Source of the DNA: Bacillus pseudomycoides DSM 12442
Lineage (GTDB): Bacteria > Bacillota > Bacilli > Bacillales > Bacillaceae_G
Direction: 5' to 3'
Assembly (NCBI RefSeq): GCF_000161455.1
Contig: NZ_CM000745.1
Coordinates: 366,818-430,817, forward strand
Length of the DNA stretch: 64,000 nt
Positions within the stretch are counted from its first letter, which is position 1, and each line of letters begins with the position of its first letter. The notes under the pieces are model-generated. The model did no database searches, had not been told where the DNA came from, and worked only from the letters and a program-made list of their open reading frames with translations. The position numbers were made by a program, and so were the translations under genes. This document shows, in pieces, positions 26,598-33,318 of this stretch.

Positions 26598-27194
26598 TTA
26601 CTGATAACGTGATACAATCTCACTTAAATTCTTATCTTGTGTACCTTCTCCAACTGCAGAAAACTTCCATTCATTCCCATCGCGATACATTTCGCCTGCA
26701 ACTAACGTTGTTTTCCCGCCGTAATTTTCCGATAAATTATAACGCGCTAATTCTTCACGTGTTTGCGGATTTTGAATACGAATATATGCGTTCTGAATCA
26801 TGCCAAAATCTTGGCGACGATTCACGCAATCATAAATATTTACAACAAATACTAAACGATTAATACGACTCGGAACTTTATGTAATTCCACGAAAATTGT
26901 TTCATCATCGCCAGAACCTTCACCTGTTAAATTATCACCTGAATGAATAATACTTCCACAAGCAGAGAGTTTATTTCCAAAATAAACAAGATCATTTTTA
27001 TTTAAAAAACGATCATTTTCTAGCATAATCACAGATGCATCACAATCGATGTTTGGTTTACTTCCAAATAACGAAGATAGAAATCCACCTGATTGTCCAA
27101 TTGGATCCCATCCTAAGCCAACCTGTAATTTTGCTACTCCTGGTTGTCCCTTCGTTAAATCAATCTTCTGTCCTTTTTCTAAAATAATAGGCAT
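26598..27194 (-). CDS. yceC: TerD family protein YceC
   Basis: A 198-residue TerD-domain protein heading the yceCDEFGH cluster. It deviates from its two paralogs by an insertion after GLGWDPIGQSGG (FLSSLFGSKPNIDCDASVIM) and a different C-terminus without the GSGFQGGLGAL motif. GDNLTGEGSGDDETI keeps the calcium-site residues. AGAAAGGAAGAAAC precedes the ATG. Confidence 0.9.
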   Translation of the reverse strand: MPIILEKGQKIDLTKGQPGVAKLQVGLGWDPIGQSGGFLSSLFGSKPNIDCDASVIMLENDRFLNKNDLVYFGNKLSACGSIIHSGDNLTGEGSGDDETIFVELHKVPSRINRLVFVVNIYDCVNRRQDFGMIQNAYIRIQNPQTREELARYNLSENYGGKTTLVAGEMYRDGNEWKFSAVGEGTQDKNLSEIVSRYQ

Positions 27195-27218
27195 GAAGTT
27201 TCTTCCTTTCTACAAGGT

Positions 27219-27237
27219 ATTTTCCAAATGGGAAAAT
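27219..27237. promoter_or_regulatory. Palindrome in the yceC leader
   Basis: ATTTTCCAAATGGGAAAAT has perfect 7-base arms, 25-45 bases before yceC. It may be an operator or leader stem; no regulator is identified. Confidence 0.35.
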
Positions 27238-27323
27238 ATTGTATTCTCCTCTTATATTGTAGCATCATTTGTCAATTGAAAAAAAGAATAAATTTTCAAT
27301 TATATGAAAATATCTGTATCATT

Positions 27324-27542
27324 TATTCATAGGGATGTAATAAGTGGTAAATTGAACCAATCATTCCCGCATGATTGCGATTTTGCGCTAAACTAATCTC
27401 ACATGTATTATAAATTTCTTGATGCAAATATTTCTGTACTTCTTCTTTCACTTCATCTAATAACTTAGTACCTCTTGCCGTAATACCACCACCAATAATA
27501 ATCGTTTGTGGATCTTTAGCATTTAACGCTTCATTTGTACAC
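27324..27542 (-). pseudogene. C-terminal fragment of a ROK-family sugar kinase
   Basis: The minus strand encodes about 73 residues ending at TAA 27324: NEALNAKDPQTIIIGGGITA, then a helix LLDEVKEEVQKYL and NRNHAGMIGSIYHLL. This is the C-terminus of a ROK-type glucokinase or beta-glucoside kinase (the IIIGGGI strand and NxAGMIGxIY motif). The N-terminal ATP-binding and zinc-binding parts are missing; the frame ends where the hlyII remnant begins. Confidence 0.75.
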
Positions 27543-28442
27543 GCAGATTCTTTACCAAAAGTTCAAGAAATAGGACAAGGTGCGAAAATTATGCATAGTC
27601 TAGATTCAACTTATAATGCTGAAGCAAATATAAAAAATTCAATAAAAGTTTCATTCATTGATGATCCAAATACTGATAAAAAATATGCTATCGTTTTTAC
27701 AGAAGGAAGTAATATTGCTTCGAATTTTTCGCGTGGTACTGGCACATATTCAGCTCAGATTTTCTGGCCATCCGCTTTTAAAACAGGGTTAGAAATTACA
27801 AGTAATGACAATGCAAAATTTTATAAAGTTTCACCTAAAAATGAAATTGAATCAAAAACAGTATCTTCTACAGTTTCATACAATGTAGGTGGGAGCTTAG
27901 AGGTTAAACCAGAAGGTCCCTCATCTTCCGTATCAGCTGGTGCATCTTGGTCCAATACTATATCATATGAATAACCAAATTATAAAACGTTTTTAACAAA
28001 TAACACAGATAAAAAAGTAGATTGGAATGTAGAATTTAATCAATTTTATAATAAAGGATATGGACCTTATAATAGAGATTCAAATGGTTATTATGGTAAT
28101 GAATTATTTATGAGCTCACGTACCGATCCACTCATTAATGCAGAAGATAATTTTTCATCAGACAGTGAACTTCCATCTCTAGTAAGATTTGGTTTCCAAC
28201 CAAGTACAATGGCAATCATAATTGCAGATAAAAATGCAACTTCAACAGATTTATCCGTAAAACATGCTAGAGAACGAGATGTGTATACATTATCCTATGA
28301 ATATTTAAAAGGTTGGATAGGATCAAATAGCAAAACCTATAAGCATCCTCACGACAAGTTTGGAACTATAGATAATTATAAAATTGATTGGCAAAATAAT
28401 AAAATTATTCACCAAAGTTCTAGTCTACAAACATGGAATTAA
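27543..28442 (+). pseudogene. hlyII: Hemolysin II (beta-barrel pore-forming toxin) pseudogene
   Basis: The frame starts directly at ADSLPKVQEIGQGAK, the mature N-terminus of HlyII, with no signal peptide or start codon before it. It continues through VSFIDDPNTDKKYAIV, FWPSAFKTGLEI, ESKTVSSTVSYNVGG, then hits TAA at 27972-27974 where family members have Gln (SYEQPDYKTFL-like context). The same frame resumes with PNYKTFLTNNTDKKV, YGPYNRDSNGYYGNELFMSS and YKIDWQNNKI, ending at 28442. The 94-residue C-terminal extension of HlyII is absent. A short product from the ATG at 27591 or 28110 would not form a pore. Confidence 0.85.
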
Positions 28443-28467
28443 CAACAAATTCTTATCTATAATAGTT

Positions 28468-28498
28468 AAACCTATTCCAATACTGGAATAGGTTTTTT
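28468..28498 (+). terminator. Terminator behind the hlyII remnant
   Basis: AAACCTATTCCA/TGGAATAGGTTT with T6. Confidence 0.85.
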
Positions 28499-28509
28499 AC
28501 TTAATATTT

Positions 28510-28541
28510 GAATGTGAACTTTTAAATATTAGTTTACTTTC
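28510..28541. repeat. 32-bp palindromic repeat, copy 1
   Basis: GAATGTGAAC, 12-base AT spacer, GTTTACTTTC. Same palindrome as at 29711-29742 and 33319-33350, left arm slightly degenerate. Confidence 0.7.
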
Positions 28542-28716
28542 AGTGATAGGAGTAGCACCATATGCCCATCAACCTAATATTTTGGAGTACCCCAAAACAA
28601 AAATTTCACCTCATTACAATTGTCTATGAGAATTCAGTTCATTTTTTTGTTTTAGGGAACAATTAATTTCTAATACATGTCTTAATGCGAAAATGTGATA
28701 TTTCGTTACCTCCCTA

Positions 28717-28732
28717 TATGCAATATTGCATA
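28717..28732. promoter_or_regulatory. PlcR box
   Basis: TATGCAATATTGCATA fits the PlcR operator consensus TATGNAN4TNCATA exactly and is a perfect palindrome. It lies ten bases upstream of the -35 of the peptide-array promoter, the usual location for PlcR activation. Confidence 0.85.
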
Positions 28733-28742
28733 TAAGAATGTA

Positions 28743-28771
28743 TTGATAAAAATGTAAGCGCTTACTATAAT
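28743..28771 (+). promoter_or_regulatory. Sigma-A promoter of the peptide array
   Basis: -35 TTGATA at 28743-28748 and -10 TATAAT at 28766-28771 with a 17-base spacer, 54 bases before the first peptide start. Confidence 0.8.
28752..28766. promoter_or_regulatory. CcpA cre site within the promoter
   Basis: ATGTAAGCGCTTACT matches the cre consensus WTGNAANCGNWNNCW at every position. It lies between -35 and -10, where binding would repress transcription when preferred carbon sources are present. Confidence 0.75.
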
Positions 28772-28824
28772 AAAAGCATAAAGATAAATCACATCTTAGC
28801 ATCAACAACAGAGGAGGAAATCAT

Positions 28825-28905
28825 ATGACAATCGCAATGGCAGTTTTAAAATTTGTAGGTGGAATCATTCCATTTGTACAAGAACTTTTAAAAGCAGTAA
28901 TGTAA
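28825..28905 (+). CDS. PSM-like 26-residue peptide 1
   Basis: First of five tandem paralogs. It begins MTIAMAVLKFVGGIIP and ends in ELLKAVM. No leader peptide, no cysteine. Polar or small residues recur every three to four positions (Lys9, Gly12/13, Pro16, Gln19/Glu20, Lys23), as in a narrow-faced amphipathic helix. Length and pattern resemble staphylococcal delta-toxin (26 residues) and PSM-alpha4 (MAIVGTIIKIIKAII...). A membrane-active or signalling peptide is inferred; export route unknown. Strong AGAGGAGG site. Confidence 0.75.
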   Translation: MTIAMAVLKFVGGIIPFVQELLKAVM

Positions 28906-28972
28906 GTTCATTATTCAACAATTATTTATAAAAATTATCATACCTTAATACGAAAAAAGAGGAGGAAATCAT

Positions 28973-29053
28973 ATGGCAATCGCAATGGCAGTTTTATCAT
29001 TCTTAGGTGGAGTACTTCCATTAGTAACAGAACTTTTAAAAGCAGTAATGTAA
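28973..29053 (+). CDS. PSM-like 26-residue peptide 2
   Basis: Second paralog, starting MAIAMAVLSFLGGVLP. Lys9 of copy 1 is Ser here and position 19 is Thr, so the net charge is lower. The C-terminal ELLKAVM is unchanged. Same spacer and AGAGGAGG ribosome binding site as the other units. Confidence 0.75.
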   Translation: MAIAMAVLSFLGGVLPLVTELLKAVM

Positions 29054-29120
29054 ATTCATTATTCCGCAATTATTTATAAAAATTATCATACCTTAATACG
29101 AAAAAAGAGGAGGAAATCAT

Positions 29121-29201
29121 ATGGCAATCGCAATGGCAGTTTTAAAATTTGTAGGTGGAATCATTCCATTTGTACAAGAACTTTTAAAAGCAGTAATGTA
29201 A
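29121..29201 (+). CDS. PSM-like 26-residue peptide 3
   Basis: Third paralog. It is identical to peptide 1 except that residue 2 is Ala instead of Thr, which points to recent duplication or gene conversion between units one and three. Confidence 0.75.
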   Translation: MAIAMAVLKFVGGIIPFVQELLKAVM

Positions 29202-29268
29202 GTTCATTATTCCGCAATTATTTATAAAAATTATCATACCTTAATACGAAAAAAGAGGAGGAAATCAT

Positions 29269-29349
29269 ATGGCAATCGCAATGGCGGTTTTAAAATTTGT
29301 AGGTGGAGCACTTCCATTAGTTCAAGAACTTTTAAAAGCATTTATGTAA
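29269..29349 (+). CDS. PSM-like 26-residue peptide 4
   Basis: Fourth paralog, MAIAMAVLKFVGGALP at the start and ELLKAFM at the end. It is the only copy with Phe at position 25 and Ala14, combining the Lys9 of copies 1 and 3 with the LPLV core of copy 2. Confidence 0.75.
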   Translation: MAIAMAVLKFVGGALPLVQELLKAFM

Positions 29350-29416
29350 GTTCATTATTTAACAATTATTTATAAAAATCATCATATCTTAATACGAAAA
29401 AAGAGGAGGAAATCAT

Positions 29417-29497
29417 ATGACAATCGCAATGGCAGTTTTATCATTCTTAGGTGGAATCATCCCATTAGTAGGAGAGCTTTTAAAAGCAGTAATGTAA
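29417..29497 (+). CDS. PSM-like 26-residue peptide 5
   Basis: Fifth paralog, MTIAMAVLSFLGGIIP with Gly19 and the common ELLKAVM end. Its downstream spacer changes after about 40 bases and runs into the terminators at 29534-29619, marking the end of the transcription unit. Confidence 0.75.
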   Translation: MTIAMAVLSFLGGIIPLVGELLKAVM

Positions 29498-29533
29498 GTT
29501 CATTATTTAGCAATTATTTATAAAAATTATCAT

Positions 29534-29580
29534 ACAAATGATCTGTATATCAAAGATGAATTGATGTGCAGATCATTTGT
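29534..29580 (+). terminator. Hairpin ending the peptide array
   Basis: ACAAATGATCTG and CAGATCATTTGT are a perfect 12-base stem with a 23-base loop; no T-run of its own, possibly an RNA stabiliser. Confidence 0.5.
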
Positions 29581-29586
29581 GTGAGC

Positions 29587-29619
29587 AAAGTCCCTTTAGC
29601 ATTATGAAGGGACTTTTTT
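29587..29619 (+). terminator. Terminator of the peptide array
   Basis: AAAGTCCCTT/AAGGGACTTT with T6. Confidence 0.8.
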
Positions 29620-29710
29620 AAATTTCTACATACTTGAGGTACCGTCACATCAACATCAAGTTAAAGCATTTTTAAAACATTAAAAAGTGCTTTTTATTTA
29701 TTATAAATAT

Positions 29711-29742
29711 GAAAGTAAACTTTTGAATATTAGTTTACTTTC
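29711..29742. repeat. 32-bp palindromic repeat, copy 2
   Basis: GAAAGTAAAC, spacer TTTTGAATATTA, GTTTACTTTC: perfect 10-base arms (12 with the flanking AT pairs). Confidence 0.8.
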
Positions 29743-29832
29743 ATAGGTTCTCTCTGTTTATTAAAAAACACAATTGGTTATACAACATAAATTGCATGGC
29801 CAATTGTGTTTTTATGGAAATTACAACATTTC

Positions 29833-30129
29833 TTATTTCAAACCGAAATTACGTGATAATTCTTCATCATGAGAAGCAACAGCATCTGCAGTTTTAGTAA
29901 GTTGAACATCAATCTCATGTAATAATTGTGAGAAGCTTTCTACTTTTGGTCTTAGATCGTTGAATTGTCGATCAAAACCATCAAAAGCACGACCTTCCCA
30001 TTCTCCACGTAATTCATTTTGTAATCCTTGTAATTTTCCAAGAATATCTTTAATTTCATCAGAGCTTCGTCCGTATAGTTTAGCTTTTGATTTTAGCTCC
30101 GTAGGACTCATACGAATTTGTCCAGCCAT
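29833..30129 (-). CDS. WXG100 family type VII secretion protein
   Basis: A 98-residue two-helix protein with the central Trp-x-Gly turn (GEWEGRAFDGF near residue 42) and lengths typical of EsxA-like substrates. MKMSPTEL-type N-terminus (here MAGQIRMSPTELKSKA) is common in Bacillus WXG100 proteins. Its C-terminus VASHDEELSRNFGLK resembles the end of the lipase toxin encoded at 31633-32823. AAAGGAGAG precedes the ATG. Probably a secreted partner in the effector module; the secretion machinery is not in this window. Confidence 0.88.
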   Translation of the reverse strand: MAGQIRMSPTELKSKAKLYGRSSDEIKDILGKLQGLQNELRGEWEGRAFDGFDRQFNDLRPKVESFSQLLHEIDVQLTKTADAVASHDEELSRNFGLK

Positions 30130-30242
30130 TTTAATCTCTCCTTTAGTATATAATGAGTAAAATGTATATTTTGGTTAATTTTACTAAATACATTATAAAG
30201 CATTGTTAGAAACTTTCAAATATTTTATTTTTCTATAATAAA

Positions 30243-30275
30243 AAACAAGAGTAATCGCAAAGACTACTCTTGTTT
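30243..30275 (-). terminator. Terminator of candidate immunity gene 3
   Basis: AAACAAGAGTA/TACTCTTTGTT-type stem; the stop codon TAG of the gene lies inside the 5' arm. Confidence 0.7.
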
Positions 30276-30662
30276 CTTTTCCTTCTCTTCTTTTTCAATT
30301 TCGGATACAGACTTTGCTGGTTTTTTCATGTAGTTATCATATAATTCTCCAGAACATCCAAAATCATTTTCAAAGTCCTTCGTATTACTGATACCAGCAT
30401 CAAATCGTAATTCTTTATTACCATTTATATATCCCTTTACATGAGGAACTCCCATTGGACTCACCTTATGTTCTGTGAACTTAATAGATTTGACATCGTT
30501 AATATTATAACGAATATACTTTTCCACCCGTGCTTCTTGCAATTTCCAAAAATTTACTTCTTTTTCTTTTTCTAGTTCTTTTTGTTTTAAGTATTCCATA
30601 GTAAAATATCCTCCTGCTATGAGCACCACAGCAGATACAAACCAGATGATTATTTTCTTCAT
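30264..30662 (-). CDS. DUF1433-like membrane protein, candidate immunity protein 3
   Basis: A 132-residue protein: N-terminal hydrophobic anchor (MKKIIIWFVSAVVLIAGGYF), then a charged linker EYLKQKELEKEKEV and a globular part with EKYIRYNINDVKSIKF, SPMGVPHVKGYING and a Lys/Glu-rich tail. It resembles DUF1433 proteins, the family of the TilA immunity lipoproteins of staphylococcal type VII lipase toxins. No lipobox cysteine is present, so it is anchored by a membrane helix. The frame opens at 30692, but ATG 30662 has AAGGTGG and aligns with the paralogs. Confidence 0.75.
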   Translation of the reverse strand: MKKIIIWFVSAVVLIAGGYFTMEYLKQKELEKEKEVNFWKLQEARVEKYIRYNINDVKSIKFTEHKVSPMGVPHVKGYINGNKELRFDAGISNTKDFENDFGCSGELYDNYMKKPAKSVSEIEKEEKEKKQE

Positions 30663-30720
30663 AGAAAACCACCTTATAAAAAACTTACCCAAGCATTCTT
30701 CTTAAAATGGGATACAAAAG

Positions 30721-30752
30721 ACAAGAGTAATCGTAAAGACTACTCTTGTTTT
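30721..30752 (-). terminator. Terminator of candidate immunity gene 2
   Basis: ACAAGAGTA/TACTCTTGT stem overlapping the last codons and stop of the gene, followed by T-run. Confidence 0.7.
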
Positions 30753-31123
30753 TTTCCCTTCTCTTCTTTTTCAATTTCGGATACTGATTTTTCAGGTTTT
30801 TTTATTAGTTTTCCACGTTCTCCAGAACGATCAAATTGATCTTCGAAATTTTCTGTAGTACTAATACGAGCTACAAAATCTAATTGTTGGTCATTATTTA
30901 TATACCCTTTTAGTCTAGGAATTCCCATAGGGCTAGTTTCGTGTTCTGTAAATGTAATAGATTTTACATCTTTAACATTATAACGAATATATTTTTCAAC
31001 TCTCGCCTCTTGTGCTTTCCAAAACTTTTCCTCTTTTTCTTTTTGTTTTAAGTATTCCATTGTAAAATACCCTCCTGCTATGAGCACCACAGCAGATACA
31101 AACCAGATGATTATTTTCTTCAT
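30740..31123 (-). CDS. DUF1433-like membrane protein, candidate immunity protein 2
   Basis: A 127-residue paralog of its two neighbours. The first 26 residues, and the upstream AAGGTGG region, are practically identical to gene 3, whereas the globular part diverges (FTEHETSPMGIPRLKGYINN, then VARISTTENFEDQFDRSGER). That mix of conserved anchor and varied core fits immunity proteins against variant toxins. Same strand and spacing as the rest of the array. Confidence 0.75.
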   Translation of the reverse strand: MKKIIIWFVSAVVLIAGGYFTMEYLKQKEKEEKFWKAQEARVEKYIRYNVKDVKSITFTEHETSPMGIPRLKGYINNDQQLDFVARISTTENFEDQFDRSGERGKLIKKPEKSVSEIEKEEKGKKQE

Positions 31124-31179
31124 AGAAAACCACCTTATAAAAAACTCACCAATGCATTCTTCTTAAAATGGAATACAGA

Positions 31180-31212
31180 AAACAAGAGTAGTGCAAAGAC
31201 TACTCTTGTTTC
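31180..31212 (-). terminator. Terminator of candidate immunity gene 1
   Basis: AACAAGAGTA/TACTCTTGTT stem containing the stop codon in its arm. Confidence 0.7.
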
Positions 31213-31583
31213 TTTTCCTTCTCTTCTTTTTCAATTTCAGATACCGATTTTGCTGGTTTTTTTATTAGTTTTCCAAGTTCTCCAGAACGTGTGAAATCAT
31301 CTTCGAAATTTTCTGTAGTACTAATATAAGCTATAAAATCTAATTTTTCATTATTGTTTATATAACCTTTTAATCTGGGAACACCCATTGGACTTACACT
31401 GTGTTCTTTAAATGTAATCGATTTTACATCTTGAATATTGTAATGAATATACTTTTCTACTCGTGCCTTTTGTGCCTTCCAAAACTTTTCTTCTTTTTCT
31501 TTTTGTTTTAAGTATTCCATAGTAAAATATCCTCCTGCTATAATACAAATAATGGATAAAATAATTACCAATTTCTTTTTCAT
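31200..31583 (-). CDS. DUF1433-like membrane protein, candidate immunity protein 1
   Basis: A 127-residue paralog next to the toxin gene, divergent from it with only 49 bases between. The anchor differs from the other two (MKKKLVIILSIICIIAGGYF), but the core KVEKYI..., SPMGVPRLKGYINNNEKL and ENFEDDFTRSGELGKLIKKP is shared. By position it is the best candidate for the cognate immunity protein. AAGGGGATTTTAA precedes the ATG. Confidence 0.75.
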   Translation of the reverse strand: MKKKLVIILSIICIIAGGYFTMEYLKQKEKEEKFWKAQKARVEKYIHYNIQDVKSITFKEHSVSPMGVPRLKGYINNNEKLDFIAYISTTENFEDDFTRSGELGKLIKKPAKSVSEIEKEEKEKKQE

Positions 31584-31632
31584 TTAAAATCCCCTTGTAT
31601 TTGAATATAGTTAAAATATACCATGAAATGAG

Positions 31633-32823
31633 TTGGAACAAATGAGTGAATTTAAAAAGAACACAATTGCGACAGATGAAGATTATTTCAAATTATCAGA
31701 TCATGTTTATGATGACGAAGTTTTAGAAAAAGGTAAAGAAATAGAAGGTATTGATGGGAAAACATGGAAAGTCATAGAATCAATTGATGCAGATTGTCTA
31801 CAAGTAAAAAATGGATTACAAGCTATCGCAGTAGTACCAGCAGACAAATATGATGAAAATGCAACACATTATGATGATATAATCCTAGCATTTCGTGGAA
31901 CAGAGCCTAAGCAATTAGCAGATTTCGTGACAGATATTGATCAGATTTCGTTCGGAATTAAAACACATTCTAAAGTAATTACTCCAAGTAACAGTCAAAC
32001 AATAAAACCTGATTCTGCAACATCATTTGATACTGGATTGAAATGGGCAAAAAATGACATCGTAGAAAAATATCACCCTTCTTCTCTTCATACTACTGGA
32101 CATAGTAAAGGTGGTGCAGAAGCGGACCTTATCGCTGCAGAATTAGATTGTTATGCAACTACATGGGCTGCACCGAATCCCTATCGTTTACTAAGTCCTG
32201 AAGCAAAAAAACGAGTAGATGAAGGGAAAATGGAAAATAAAGCAACTGATTATACACATGAGAATGACCCGATTGGTAACCACACTCAATTCGGTGCACC
32301 TCTAATTGGTAAGCAATACACAACGAGACAGAACGATACAAAAGAAGGATTTCTTACACGTTTAACTATGGACGGGCACGGCAGAGATACATATAGGGGA
32401 TCCTTTCATTCAAATGGAAGTCCCATATTAAAATTAGAACCTGAAGATATTATAAGACAAGCAAAAAAAATTCAAACGCTCAGCAATCGATTATCAGATA
32501 TCGCAAAAAATATAGAAGAGTTTCAAAGAAAAGAAGCTGAAGCAGTTCAAAAGTTAAAAAGTCAATTAAAACATGAAACAGGGTCAGGTGGAAGATATCA
32601 TTTATTAGAAGAACACGAAGTAGATGAAGCCATCTCACAAATTGCTAAAATTAGAAAAGGTGGAAATGACTATTTTCATGACGCAAACATAGCCGAAGAA
32701 TTAATCCATATTTTAAGAAAAGAACAAAAAAGTTTAAGCCAATTCGGAGATGAAATTAGTGATGCAGCAAATTCACTAAGAGATAAAGACAACCAATTAG
32801 CAGGAAATTTTCAGATTAAATAA
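31633..32823 (+). CDS. TslA-like lipase toxin with reversed LXG-type architecture
   Basis: A 396-residue protein, N-terminal class 3 lipase fold and C-terminal helical domain. Lipase features: AFRGTE at 86-91 (oxyanion region), TGHSKGGAEADL with nucleophile Ser158, HENDPIG with Asp212, and His249 in MDGHGRDTY as likely catalytic His. Residues 270-396 are helical (LSNRLSDIAKNIEEFQRKEA, then KEQKSLSQFGDEISDAANSL) and end in LAGNFQIK. Staphylococcal TslA has this order: toxin domain first, secretion-targeting helices last. There is no signal peptide. The start is TTG 31633 or ATG 31642; neither has a strong binding site. Confidence 0.8.
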   Translation: MEQMSEFKKNTIATDEDYFKLSDHVYDDEVLEKGKEIEGIDGKTWKVIESIDADCLQVKNGLQAIAVVPADKYDENATHYDDIILAFRGTEPKQLADFVTDIDQISFGIKTHSKVITPSNSQTIKPDSATSFDTGLKWAKNDIVEKYHPSSLHTTGHSKGGAEADLIAAELDCYATTWAAPNPYRLLSPEAKKRVDEGKMENKATDYTHENDPIGNHTQFGAPLIGKQYTTRQNDTKEGFLTRLTMDGHGRDTYRGSFHSNGSPILKLEPEDIIRQAKKIQTLSNRLSDIAKNIEEFQRKEAEAVQKLKSQLKHETGSGGRYHLLEEHEVDEAISQIAKIRKGGNDYFHDANIAEELIHILRKEQKSLSQFGDEISDAANSLRDKDNQLAGNFQIK

Positions 32824-32835
32824 GGGGATAATTAT

Positions 32836-33228
32836 ATGATGGATTTTATGGGAGAAATTAAAAAGATAGAAAAACAAATCGAAAATGCTGCAGGAGCCGC
32901 AGGAGATTTAGCAAATCAGGTTGTTGATGAATTACAAGCTGCTAAAAAACAAATTGAAAGAGAAATGCAGCGTATGATGTTAAAAACAGAGGTAGGGTTT
33001 AAATCAATAGATATTATAAAAGAAGATACATATGCTCTTCAAAAAAACATAGGGGTATTTCACGATTTACAAACAAGTATAAGAGATATAGCAGCAGAAC
33101 TAGAGAAAAGTTTCGAAAGTAAAACTGGTAGTGAAATAAATGAAACATTAAAAAAATATGAAAAACAAATTAACAACAAAATTTTTAATGAACATGTTCA
33201 CTTGGCAAACAGTTGCGGAAAAAAATAA
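32836..33228 (+). CDS. Helical partner protein of the lipase toxin
   Basis: A 130-residue, wholly helical protein (KKIEKQIENAAGAAGDLANQ, ELQAAKKQIEREMQRMM, IAAELEKSFESKTG). It follows the toxin gene after 12 bases with AAGGGG before the ATG, so the two are translated together. LXG and TslA effectors need small helical partners (Lap/Tlap) for targeting, and this gene has the right size and place. No conserved motif is seen by eye, so the assignment rests on context. Confidence 0.65.
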   Translation: MMDFMGEIKKIEKQIENAAGAAGDLANQVVDELQAAKKQIEREMQRMMLKTEVGFKSIDIIKEDTYALQKNIGVFHDLQTSIRDIAAELEKSFESKTGSEINETLKKYEKQINNKIFNEHVHLANSCGKK

Positions 33229-33283
33229 GAGAAGTAGAAAAAACTAAAAAATCGCTATTATTATATTAATTTATACACATAAA

Positions 33284-33307
33284 AAAGTCCTCTTATATAG
33301 GACTTTT
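33284..33307 (+). terminator. Terminator of the toxin-partner unit
   Basis: AAGTCCTCTTATATAGGACTT with T7. Confidence 0.8.
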
Positions 33308-33318
33308 TTTCTTATTTC

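Larger units (their letters stand above)
28825..29497 (+). repeat. Five tandem 148-bp gene repeats
   Basis: Start codons at 28825, 28973, 29121, 29269 and 29417 are each exactly 148 bases apart. Every unit holds an 81-base gene and a nearly identical 67-base spacer ending in AGAGGAGGAAATCAT. Confidence 0.95.

Noticed and set aside
27591..28442. Two separate small genes (27591-27974 and 28110-28442)
   Set aside because: Both lie in one frame and align consecutively to hemolysin II, so they are parts of one broken gene.
28583..28600. Inverted repeat TTTTGG/CCAAAA between hlyII and the peptide array
   Set aside because: Short arms, AT-rich context and no partner copy; likely chance.
28825..29497. 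Reading the 148-bp tandem repeats as a CRISPR array
   Set aside because: Units are too long and spacers are not unique; each unit contains an intact gene with a ribosome binding site.
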